From Gemmatimonadota bacterium (GTDB lineage Bacteria > Gemmatimonadota > Gemmatimonadetes > Gemmatimonadales > Gemmatimonadaceae), in contig JAPLKU010000012.1 of assembly GCA_026387935.1 (NCBI GenBank), positions 1 to 64,000 on the forward strand: 64,000 nt of DNA, read 5' to 3'. The stretch's first letter is position 1. Each line of letters starts with the position of its first letter. Below the pieces are notes generated by a model. That model made no database searches. It saw only the letters and a list, made by a program, of their open reading frames with translations, and was not told the origin of the DNA. A program made the translations under genes and the position numbers. Below are positions 55,544 to 62,429 of the stretch, in pieces.

Positions 55544-55969
55544 ATGGCGGCCAAAAAGCCTGCCGGGCCGAAGGAATTCAAGCCGATGAAGAAGAAAGAC
55601 GTCGGTTATTTCGAGAAGCGTCTGCTCGAGGAGCGCCGGCGCGTGCTGAAGGAACTCGGGCATTACGACGAGACCTTCGGCAGCACGCCGCAGGGCGCCG
55701 ACGGCGACCTCTCCTCGTATTCCTTCCACATGGCGGATCAGGGCACCGACGCCATGGAGCGCGAAAAGGCGTTCCTGTTCGCGAGCCAGGAAGGGCGGTT
55801 CCTCTGGCATATCGACGAAGCGCTGCGCCGCCTCTACAAGCGGCCGGAAGCGTTCGGCAAGTGCCAGGGCTGTGCCGGCGAGATTGCCTTCGAGCGGCTC
55901 GACGCGCTCCCGCACGCGCGCTTCTGCATTGACTGCAAGCAGAAAGAGGAAGATGGAAAGAAGCAGTAG
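55544..55969 (+). CDS. TraR/DksA-family zinc-finger protein
   Basis: A 141-residue protein with N-terminal helices (FEKRLLEERRRVLKELGHYD, then a variable coiled coil) and a C4 zinc finger C107-C110 and C128-C131 (CQGC and CIDC). DksA-type proteins enter the secondary channel of RNA polymerase and tune transcription with ppGpp. The DxxDxA tip motif of true DksA is not obvious, so it is best called DksA-like. It starts 2 bases after ileS and overlaps lspA by 17 bases, an arrangement seen in other bacteria. Confidence 0.88.
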   Translation: MAAKKPAGPKEFKPMKKKDVGYFEKRLLEERRRVLKELGHYDETFGSTPQGADGDLSSYSFHMADQGTDAMEREKAFLFASQEGRFLWHIDEALRRLYKRPEAFGKCQGCAGEIAFERLDALPHARFCIDCKQKEEDGKKQ

Positions 55970-56537
55970 CCATCCGCGGCTGCCGCTCTTTGGCGGCATC
56001 GCGATCACGCTCTTCGTGGTCGATCAGATCACGAAGCTCATGGCCGTGGATCGCCTCGCGCCGGTGTATGTGCCGCGCGAAGTGTTTGGCGATGCCGTGC
56101 GGTTCACGCTCGTGTACAACCCGGGTGCGGCCTTCGGGCTCCACTTCGGGACGTACTCCCGTGAGATCTTCACGGCGCTCACCCTTGGCGCGCTCGTCCT
56201 GCTCTACCGGCTCTACCGCGAATCGCAGGCGCGTGATCTCGCGCGCGTGATTGCCATTGCGCTCGTGACCGGGGGCGCACTCGGAAATCTGCTCGACCGG
56301 CTGCGCTCCGTGCGCGGCGTGGTGGATTTCGTCGACATCGGGATTGGCACCTCACGTTGGCCCACGTTCAACGTGGCCGACATGGGAATCAGCTGTGGCG
56401 CCATCCTGTTGGCCGTCGTGCTTTGGCGTGAGGACACCCGGTCCGCCGCCGAGCGCAACGCTACGGCCGCTGTGACGGCAGAACCGACACCGACCAATGG
56501 AACCAGTACTCCCGCCGACGCGCCGCTTCAACACTGA
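55953..56537 (+). CDS. lspA: Lipoprotein signal peptidase (signal peptidase II)
   Basis: A 194-residue inner-membrane aspartic peptidase that cleaves prolipoproteins before the lipid-modified cysteine. Four helices are visible. The family motifs are DQITKLM, VYNPGAAFGL, GNLLDRLRSVRGVVDFVD and FNVADMGI; the catalytic pair is probably Asp125 and Asp143. The ATG at 55953 gives the family length and overlaps the DksA-like stop. It serves the several lipoproteins encoded here. A soluble Ala/Thr/Pro tail follows the last helix and overlaps the next gene. Confidence 0.92.
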   Translation: MERSSSHPRLPLFGGIAITLFVVDQITKLMAVDRLAPVYVPREVFGDAVRFTLVYNPGAAFGLHFGTYSREIFTALTLGALVLLYRLYRESQARDLARVIAIALVTGGALGNLLDRLRSVRGVVDFVDIGIGTSRWPTFNVADMGISCGAILLAVVLWREDTRSAAERNATAAVTAEPTPTNGTSTPADAPLQH

Positions 56538-57486
56538 GGAAACAGGCCGCCTCGACGTGCTCGTCGCGCGCGCCCTTTCGCTCTCGCGCAATCAGGCCGC
56601 CACGCTGATCGCCGCCGGCCGCGTACTCGTCAGCGGTCGTACCGAAAAGGCTAGTTTCCTCGCACCGCTCGGCACGGAAGTCATCGTCAGTGTGCCGGTG
56701 TCGGAGGCACGCGAGCTCCTGCCCGAGGACATCGCGATTTCCGTGGTGTTCGAGGACGAGGAGATGCTCGTCGTGGACAAAGCCGCCGGCATGGTGGTGC
56801 ATCCGGCACCGGGCAACTGGACGGGGACGCTGGTGAATGCGCTGATGGGGCGCGGCCAGGCCCTCGCCGACGGCGGTGGCGGTGATGAGCGGGCCGGTCT
56901 GGTGCATCGGCTCGACAAGGAAACGTCGGGCCTCATGATCGTGGCCAAAACCGATCGGGCGCACCGGATTCTCTCGAAGGCGATTTCGGAAAAGCGGATT
57001 ATCCGGCGGTATGCGGCCCTCAGCTGGGGCCACCTCACCGACGACTTCATCTCCGTCGACAAGGCGATTGCCCGCGACCCTGCCAATCGACTTCGAATGG
57101 CGGTCAAAGAGGCCGGTCGTGCCGCGAAGACCGATTTCTACCGAATTGCCCGGTTCATGAGCACGGACCTGCTCCGGGCGCACCTCCACTCGGGGCGCAC
57201 GCACCAGATCCGGGTGCATCTCTCGTCCATCGGCCACCCGGTGGTTGGGGACGACACCTATGGCGGCGGCGGGGCCCGCCGACTGGTCGCCCTCCCTCCA
57301 AAACGGCAGTTTCTCCATGCCGCGTGGCTCCGGTTCAGCCACCCGGTAACCGGGGTGGAAGTCGATCTCCGGTCGCCACTTCCGGCCGATCTTCGGGAGT
57401 CGCTGATGACGGTGTCAGAAATGCCCGAATTAATTGCCCACCCAGACCCGCTGGAGTACCTTGGCTTCTATAGAGTCGAGGGGTGA
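56497..57486 (+). CDS. rluD: RluD-type 23S rRNA pseudouridine synthase
   Basis: A 329-residue enzyme with an N-terminal S4 RNA-binding domain (about 17-80, LDVLVARALSLSRNQAATLI and AAGRVLVSG) and a catalytic domain with HRLDKETSG (137-145; catalytic Asp140), RRYAALSWG and HSGRTHQIRVHLSSIGHPVVGD-type motif. It converts uridines of helix 69 in 23S rRNA if orthologous to RluD. It overlaps lspA by 41 bases. The frame stays open for 50 more codons after the TGA (see 57487-57639). Confidence 0.92.
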   Translation: MEPVLPPTRRFNTEETGRLDVLVARALSLSRNQAATLIAAGRVLVSGRTEKASFLAPLGTEVIVSVPVSEARELLPEDIAISVVFEDEEMLVVDKAAGMVVHPAPGNWTGTLVNALMGRGQALADGGGGDERAGLVHRLDKETSGLMIVAKTDRAHRILSKAISEKRIIRRYAALSWGHLTDDFISVDKAIARDPANRLRMAVKEAGRAAKTDFYRIARFMSTDLLRAHLHSGRTHQIRVHLSSIGHPVVGDDTYGGGGARRLVALPPKRQFLHAAWLRFSHPVTGVEVDLRSPLPADLRESLMTVSEMPELIAHPDPLEYLGFYRVEG

Positions 57487-57794
57487 TCTGGACCAACCGC
57501 CGGGGCGCCCGCTGCTCAAATCCAGGGCGGCCCAAACCTGATTGAGGCGTACTACGAACTCGGCCGCGCCTTCTGGTTCAACGAGCAGGAGACCGAAGTG
57601 CTGGCGCTCGATGTATCCGGCGGACAGCCGCCCAAATAGTGCCCTCACGGATTTCGAGGGCGGATGTGGGATCACGGGGATTCCCGAGGATTTGCCTGGA
57701 TACTGCCGTGAAAAGAATTGGGAAGTAGGATCCCTGTCGTCCCAGCCAGATCCCCAGTGATCCCCCCTCTGCCTGAAGCGCTGGCGTACCACTC
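57487..57794. other. 308-base gap after rluD with an open frame continuing past its stop
   Basis: In the same frame as rluD, codons after TGA 57484-57486 run open to TAG 57637-57639 and read SGPTAGAPAAQIQGGPNLIE then AYYELGRAFWFNEQETEVLA and LDVSGGQPPK. This looks more protein-like than random, but it has no start codon or recognised family. The rest of the gap (57640-57794) shows nothing clear. Confidence 0.35.
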
Positions 57795-58775
57795 GTGCTG
57801 AGCATGGCGCTCGGAATCGCGCTGCTGTTCGTAAATGCGAGGCATGCCGAAGCCCAAGGCGACCCCGCCGGCACGCAGCGCACCACCGGCGGCCGGTTCA
57901 CGTTCGTTGCGATGCCAAGCGATGCCGCGCTCGCGAAGAACCTCCTGGCCGTGGCCATCGCCCGCGACTCGTTCCCCGGCCTTCCGCGCCCGCGCCGGCC
58001 GGCGACGATCATGATCGCCCCCAATGCAGCCGCTTTCCGCGAGTGGATTGGCGGTGGCGTGCCAGAGTGGGGGATCGCGGTGGCAATCCCCGAGGAGCAT
58101 AGAATTGTGATGCAGGGGCGAAGCGCCGATTCCCGCGCCGGCGACCCCCGGGTGTCACTTCGGCATGAGCTCGCCCACCTCGCGTTGCACGAATACCTGA
58201 CCAACCTGCCGCCCCGCTGGTTCGACGAGGGCTATGCCAGCTATTCAGCTGGCGAGTGGGGGCGGGACGAGGTGCTGTCATCCAGCGTTGTTTTAGCGCT
58301 TCGCGGGGTACCACACTTTGGAGGCCTCGACACGCTTATCGCAGGTGGGACGGCGCGGGCAGAGCAGGGGTACGCCCTGGCGCACCGCGCGGTGGCCGAT
58401 CTGGCAGCGATTGACCCGAGGGGCGGTTTGACGCTGCTCTTTCGGTACTGGCACGACACGCGCAAGCTCGATGCAGCGTTCCGGCAGGCGTACGGTATCA
58501 CACTGGATGGGTTCGAGAATACCTGGCGGCAGGCCACTCGGCGGCGCTACGGAGCGCTCGCGCTGTTGGGCGACGTGGGGTTTGCCTCGCTCGTGCTATT
58601 CCTGATTGTGGGGCCCTTTTGGCTGGTTCGCCGGCGGCGTGACCGGGCGCGATTGGACGCCATGCGGGCGGCCGATGAACTGGCGGACCGGCGGGAGCGA
58701 GAAAGTGCGCTTGCCGCCCTGCTCGGCGAGGGAGGAGACATGGACGAGAGTGAGGATCAGATTAAAGGAAGGTGA
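57795..58775 (+). CDS. Exported membrane-anchored gluzincin protease (peptidase MA-like)
   Basis: A 326-residue protein with a signal peptide (about 1-20), a metalloprotease domain and a C-terminal membrane helix (about 255-277, LGDVGFASLVLFLIVGPFWL) followed by a basic cytoplasmic tail. The zinc motif is HELAH (124-128), with the downstream glutamate in WFDEGYASY (Glu145) serving as the third ligand, a gluzincin pattern as in the peptidase MA-like family. The catalytic domain would lie outside the membrane. Start GTG 57795 or ATG 57804; neither gives a strongly basic N-terminus. Confidence 0.7.
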   Translation: MLSMALGIALLFVNARHAEAQGDPAGTQRTTGGRFTFVAMPSDAALAKNLLAVAIARDSFPGLPRPRRPATIMIAPNAAAFREWIGGGVPEWGIAVAIPEEHRIVMQGRSADSRAGDPRVSLRHELAHLALHEYLTNLPPRWFDEGYASYSAGEWGRDEVLSSSVVLALRGVPHFGGLDTLIAGGTARAEQGYALAHRAVADLAAIDPRGGLTLLFRYWHDTRKLDAAFRQAYGITLDGFENTWRQATRRRYGALALLGDVGFASLVLFLIVGPFWLVRRRRDRARLDAMRAADELADRRERESALAALLGEGGDMDESEDQIKGR

Positions 58776-58792
58776 CGGGGGTATGTCGTTGC

Positions 58793-58821
58793 TTGACACT
58801 ACAATAGACGTGTCGTAAAAT
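58793..58821 (+). promoter_or_regulatory. Consensus sigma-70 promoter before the small membrane gene and tRNA-Val
   Basis: TTGACA (58793-58798), a 17-bp spacer and TAAAAT (58816-58821). It is the closest match to a consensus promoter in the window, with only 9 nt to the next ATG. Confidence 0.8.
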
Positions 58822-58830
58822 CATCGGCTT

Positions 58831-59001
58831 ATGACAGAAGCAACGCTTCCTTTGGTGAAACGGGCCTCGGTTCGATGGGCTGCCGCCGCGATTGTGCTGG
58901 TGGCCGGTTACGCCGAACTTTGGGTAGGGAGCCAGACCGTGGCTCCGCTCCTCCTCACTATCGGGTACTGTGGATTGGTACCGTTCGCGATTCTGGCGTG
59001 A
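58831..59001 (+). CDS. 56-residue two-helix membrane protein upstream of tRNA-Val
   Basis: A short frame reading MTEATLPLVKRASVRWAAAA, IVLVAGYAELWVGSQTVAPL and LLTIGYCGLVPFAILA. It has two hydrophobic helices (about 16-32 and 37-56) with a basic N-terminus. The GSQTVAPLLLTIGYCGLVPF phrase resembles short conserved membrane proteins found in Bacteroidota and Gemmatimonadota in front of translation genes, as I recall them; I cannot name the family. It stands directly behind a consensus promoter and 28 bases before tRNA-Val, so the two may be co-transcribed. Confidence 0.65.
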   Translation: MTEATLPLVKRASVRWAAAAIVLVAGYAELWVGSQTVAPLLLTIGYCGLVPFAILA

Positions 59002-59029
59002 CCGTGTGTGATGGGCAGGGGCTTTTTTC

Positions 59030-59103
59030 GGGCGAATAGCTCAGTTGGTTAGAGCACCTGCCTTACACGCAGGGTGTCGGGGGTTCGAGTCCCTCTTCGC
59101 CCA
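59030..59103 (+). tRNA. tRNA-Val (anticodon TAC)
   Basis: 74 nt forming a full cloverleaf: acceptor GGGCGAA/TTCGCCC, D arm GCTCAGTTGGTTAGAGC, anticodon arm CCTGC-CTTACAC-GCAGG with TAC at 59064-59066, variable GTGTC, T arm GGGGG-TTCGAGT-CCCTC (one G-T pair), discriminator A. The CCA end is not encoded (CTT follows), so it must be added after transcription. Confidence 0.96.
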
Positions 59104-59185
59104 CTTCGGAAACCCGGATTCGGCCAGGAAGAATGAAAGCGTTGCCGACGCAACAGATGGATTCACCACTCGGAGGATCAGCACC

Positions 59186-61012
59186 GTGACGGCTCGTAAG
59201 CTTGCTCGCAATGTGGCGCTGGCATCAATCGTACTCGGGGGAGTTACGACTCTCGCGAATGCGCAGGTTGCTCGCGGTCCCAATCCTAACGCGCCGCGTC
59301 TGATGGTGAGTGCGTGCCGGACGGCCGACAAGGCGCTGGCCATCCAGTGTGCCGACAAGCTCCGCTCGCAGATTGAAGGCGACGTGTCGTACCGTACGCT
59401 CTACGTGCTGCCCAAGGCTGACGTCGAGAATACGCTGACCGCGTCGGGGTACGATCCGTCGTCTGCGCTCGCGCCGGGCGACGCGAGTGCGCTGGCCAAG
59501 CAGATCCGCGCCGACGTATACATCGACGCTACGGTTGAGAAGACAGGCAACGGCTACAAGCTGATTGCGCTGCTTGTGCCGCAGCGTGACTACAACCTCG
59601 TCCAGCCGCTCGGTTCGTGGGAGAACGCGAAGCTCGACGGCGTGATGGGCGCTGCATCCAAGGCGTTTCAGGATGCGCACGGCAAGACGTTCGACCGGCA
59701 GAAGCTGTGTGCCTCTCTTTCGCGCGAGCGCAAGTACAACGAGGCCCTGAAGGAATTCAACGACGGTATCAAGGAGTATCCGGGCTCCACCTGGCTCCGC
59801 TATTGCCAGTTGCAGATTCTGAAGGATCAGAAGGCGCCGGATGCCGCGATCATCAAGGCAGCGGAAGACATTCTCGTGCTGGACCCGGCGGCCAAGGGGC
59901 CCCTGCAGGATCTGGCCGTTCGCTACGAAGCGTCGGGGAACACGGCCAAGCGACTCGAAACGCTGATGAAGCTGCAGAAGGCCGATCCGACGAACGCGAA
60001 GCTGAACGCGCAGATCGCGAACGACATTGCCGCAACCGGTGATTTTGCGAAGGCGCGCCCGATTTTGGAGAAGGCGCTTGCGGAAAACCCCGGCGACATG
60101 ACGCTCGTTGCCACCTACTGGAACGTCCTCACTGCCGTCAAGGACTACAAGAGGGCGCTGGAGTGGGGCGACGAAATGGCCAAGATGGACACATCGGTGG
60201 CAGATTCATCGTACTTCGCCAAGTCGATGGGCCTTGCCATGGCCATGTCAGACACGGCCAAGGCCGCCGAGATCATGCGTCGCGGGGGCGCAAAGTTCGC
60301 GAACAACGTGTACTTCCCTAAGCAGGAAGCAGCGCTCTTGCAGGCCATGAAGAAGAACACCGAAGCCATGGCCGTCTCGCGCCGCGTCCTGACGATTAAT
60401 CCGAAGGAGTCAGGAATCCGAGTCCGCATCGCATCGGCATATCTGACGGCGAATCCGCCTCAAATCGACTCAGCACTCGCGTTGGTGAAGGAAATGCAGG
60501 CGAATGGTGAGGATAAGAGTCAGATCGCTGGCATCGCGGTGCAGGCCGGCAACATGGAGCGTGTGCTGGTCGACACCATCAGAGCGCGGGGAGCGGACGG
60601 CGCCGCCGTTCTCGCTGCTGCTGAGCATGCGTATCAGACGCTGGTCTCGGCGGACCCGCTTTCGAAGGGGACCACCAGCGAGTTCCAAGCGAAATTCCTT
60701 GTCGGCGTCTCGGCGATGGGCGTTGGTCAGCAGTACCTCAATCTGGCGGGCGCGGTTGGCGCGAAGCTCGGGGAAGAGGTGAAGGCCATCAAGCCTCCCG
60801 ACGCGGCGAAGCAAAAGGCGCTCGTGGACAAGGCGTATCCGGAAGCGTGCGGCTTGGCGAACAAGGCGGACGAGTACTTCACGGTTGCCAGCGGCGCGGT
60901 CCCGGCGGGTGGAAGATTCGATCCGAAAACGGCCCAGTCGGTGATGGGCTCGCTTCAGCAACTGACCGGCGCGGTGGAGCAGTACCGCAAGGCGTACTGC
61001 CCCAAGAAGTAG
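59186..61012 (+). CDS. Exported TPR-repeat protein
   Basis: A 608-residue exported protein. The signal peptide is MTARKLARNVALASIVLGGV to about ANAQ (residue 26). A beta-rich region (about 30-160) with LYVLPKADVENTLTASGYDP and ADVYIDATVEKTGNGYKLIA resembles domains that read parameters or bind peptidoglycan. The rest is tetratricopeptide repeats (for example YNEALKEFNDGIKEYPGSTW, AKRLETLMKLQKADPTNAKL, AKARPILEKALAENPGDMTL). It is probably a scaffold for envelope protein complexes. The start is a GTG with GGAGG 9 nt upstream. An in-frame start inside the tRNA is rejected. A terminator follows. Confidence 0.75.
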   Translation: MTARKLARNVALASIVLGGVTTLANAQVARGPNPNAPRLMVSACRTADKALAIQCADKLRSQIEGDVSYRTLYVLPKADVENTLTASGYDPSSALAPGDASALAKQIRADVYIDATVEKTGNGYKLIALLVPQRDYNLVQPLGSWENAKLDGVMGAASKAFQDAHGKTFDRQKLCASLSRERKYNEALKEFNDGIKEYPGSTWLRYCQLQILKDQKAPDAAIIKAAEDILVLDPAAKGPLQDLAVRYEASGNTAKRLETLMKLQKADPTNAKLNAQIANDIAATGDFAKARPILEKALAENPGDMTLVATYWNVLTAVKDYKRALEWGDEMAKMDTSVADSSYFAKSMGLAMAMSDTAKAAEIMRRGGAKFANNVYFPKQEAALLQAMKKNTEAMAVSRRVLTINPKESGIRVRIASAYLTANPPQIDSALALVKEMQANGEDKSQIAGIAVQAGNMERVLVDTIRARGADGAAVLAAAEHAYQTLVSADPLSKGTTSEFQAKFLVGVSAMGVGQQYLNLAGAVGAKLGEEVKAIKPPDAAKQKALVDKAYPEACGLANKADEYFTVASGAVPAGGRFDPKTAQSVMGSLQQLTGAVEQYRKAYCPKK

Positions 61013-61033
61013 CGCCTTTCCAGTCGAAGTTCT

Positions 61034-61068
61034 GCGGCCCGCGGATCATTCCGCGGGCCGCTCTGTTT
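61034..61068 (+). terminator. Rho-independent terminator after the TPR gene
   Basis: Perfect 12-bp stem GCGGCCCGCGGA/TCCGCGGGCCGC with loop TCAT, then TCTGTTT. Confidence 0.87.
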
Positions 61069-61075
61069 AACCCGA

Positions 61076-61081
61076 TATCTT
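61076..61081 (+). promoter_or_regulatory. -10 element abutting the rsmH start
   Basis: TATCTT is followed by 6 nt (TGATCG) and the GTG at 61088. It lies right behind the terminator at 61034. Confidence 0.5.
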
Positions 61082-61087
61082 TGATCG

Positions 61088-62101
61088 GTGACTGAGAACC
61101 GCTTCGACTCCGAGTACCACGCCCCGGTGATGGTCGCCGAGGTGTGTACGTTTCTGCTTGGCGAATCGGGCGACGGGACGGGCAAGCGCATTCTCGACGG
61201 CACACTCGGCGGCGGAGGACATAGCGCCGCACTTCTCGAGCGTGGCGCGGATGTCACCGGGCTCGACCGCGATCCGAACGCGCTGCGCGAAGCATCTGCG
61301 CGACTCTCGGCATACAGCGCCGCCGGCACGTTTCGCGCAATCGAAACGAATTTCGCCGACGCGGTGGACACGCCCGAGCTCGCCAACGCCACCTTCGACG
61401 GGATTCTGCTTGATCTCGGGGTGAGCTCGCATCAGTTCAATGACGCCGCCCGCGGGTTCAGCTTCCGCGAAGGCGCGCCGCTCGACATGCGGATGGTTGG
61501 CCATGAGGGCGGGAAGGCCATGACCGCCGCCGACTTCCTCAATGAGGCAGCAGAAGGTGAATTGGCCTCAGCACTCAAGAGCTACGCGGACGAGCCGAAG
61601 GCCGGACGCATGGCTCGCGAGATGGTTCGGCGGCGTGGCAACCGGCCCTTCGCCACGAGCGACGACCTGGTCGGCGCGATCCGCGCGGTGCTTGGGCCCC
61701 GTTCCGGTCCGCCGGACTTCGCCCGGATCTTCCAGGCGGTTCGGATCGCCGTCAACGACGAGATCGGTTCCCTTGAACGGGCGCTGCCCGCACTCCGTGA
61801 CCGTTTGGCCCCGTCGGGCGTCTTCGCGGTGATCACCTATCACTCCGGAGAAGACCGGCTGGTGAAGCACGCCTTCCGGGACTGGAGCGTTTCCTGCATC
61901 TGCCCACCGCGACAACCGCTCTGCAACTGTGGCGGGGATCGGGCGCTTGGCAGCGTCGTCACGCGCAAAGCGGTGACGGCCGCCACGGACGAAATCGTCC
62001 GCAACGCCCGGGCCCGGAGCGCCAAACTCCGCAGCTGGCGTCGCAAGTCAGACACGCCTTCGCCGTCCCCGCGAAAGCACCTGCGCCACTTGGAGTCCTA
62101 G
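61088..62101 (+). CDS. rsmH: 16S rRNA (cytosine-1402-N4)-methyltransferase
   Basis: A 337-residue SAM methyltransferase that modifies C1402 in the ribosomal P site. Marks: YHAPVMVAEVCTFL at the start, GTLGGGGHSAALLERGADV, GLDRDPNAL, ILLDLGVSSHQFNDAARGFS, LDMRM and HSGEDRLVKHAFRDWS. It usually heads or follows mraZ in the division-and-wall (dcw) cluster; here no mraZ precedes it, and ftsL and ftsI follow. GTG start behind TATCTT. Confidence 0.93.
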   Translation: MTENRFDSEYHAPVMVAEVCTFLLGESGDGTGKRILDGTLGGGGHSAALLERGADVTGLDRDPNALREASARLSAYSAAGTFRAIETNFADAVDTPELANATFDGILLDLGVSSHQFNDAARGFSFREGAPLDMRMVGHEGGKAMTAADFLNEAAEGELASALKSYADEPKAGRMAREMVRRRGNRPFATSDDLVGAIRAVLGPRSGPPDFARIFQAVRIAVNDEIGSLERALPALRDRLAPSGVFAVITYHSGEDRLVKHAFRDWSVSCICPPRQPLCNCGGDRALGSVVTRKAVTAATDEIVRNARARSAKLRSWRRKSDTPSPSPRKHLRHLES

Positions 62102-62102
62102 C

Positions 62103-62429
62103 GTGAAGGGGCGGTCCTTCGTCGCCCTCGCCCTGCTCGGTTTCGTCCTCGTGGCCACAGGCGTCATATGGAGACGGAGCATGGGTATCGCGCGCGCGCG
62201 AGAGGAGAGTCGTCTCGAGCAGCGCCACGCCGCGCTCCGCGCTGAGCGGGCCAAGCTGGAAGGGGATATTCGAGACGCATCGAGTCGGGCCACACTGGCC
62301 CGGATCGCCGAGGAGCGGCTGCACATGCACATTCCAAACGACAGCCAGGTGATCCTGCTCGCCAAGCCTGGGAAGCTGGCGCCCTTGAAGGCGACCGCTC
62401 GCAACGGCACGAATGGCGCCCGAGAGTAG
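62103..62429 (+). CDS. ftsL: FtsL-like division protein
   Basis: A 108-residue bitopic protein with a short cytoplasmic tail, one membrane helix (FVALALLGFVLVATGVIW, about 6-23) and a periplasmic coiled coil (EESRLEQRHAALRAERAKLE). Position between rsmH and ftsI and the leucine-zipper-like coil identify FtsL even though sequence conservation is always weak. GTG start 1 base after the rsmH stop; it overlaps ftsI by 17 bases. Confidence 0.78.
   Translation: MKGRSFVALALLGFVLVATGVIWRRSMGIARAREESRLEQRHAALRAERAKLEGDIRDASSRATLARIAEERLHMHIPNDSQVILLAKPGKLAPLKATARNGTNGARE

Noticed and set aside
53694-55544. A 616-codon minus-strand frame opposite ileS
   Set aside because: Same explanation; low-complexity Arg/His-rich translation without motifs.
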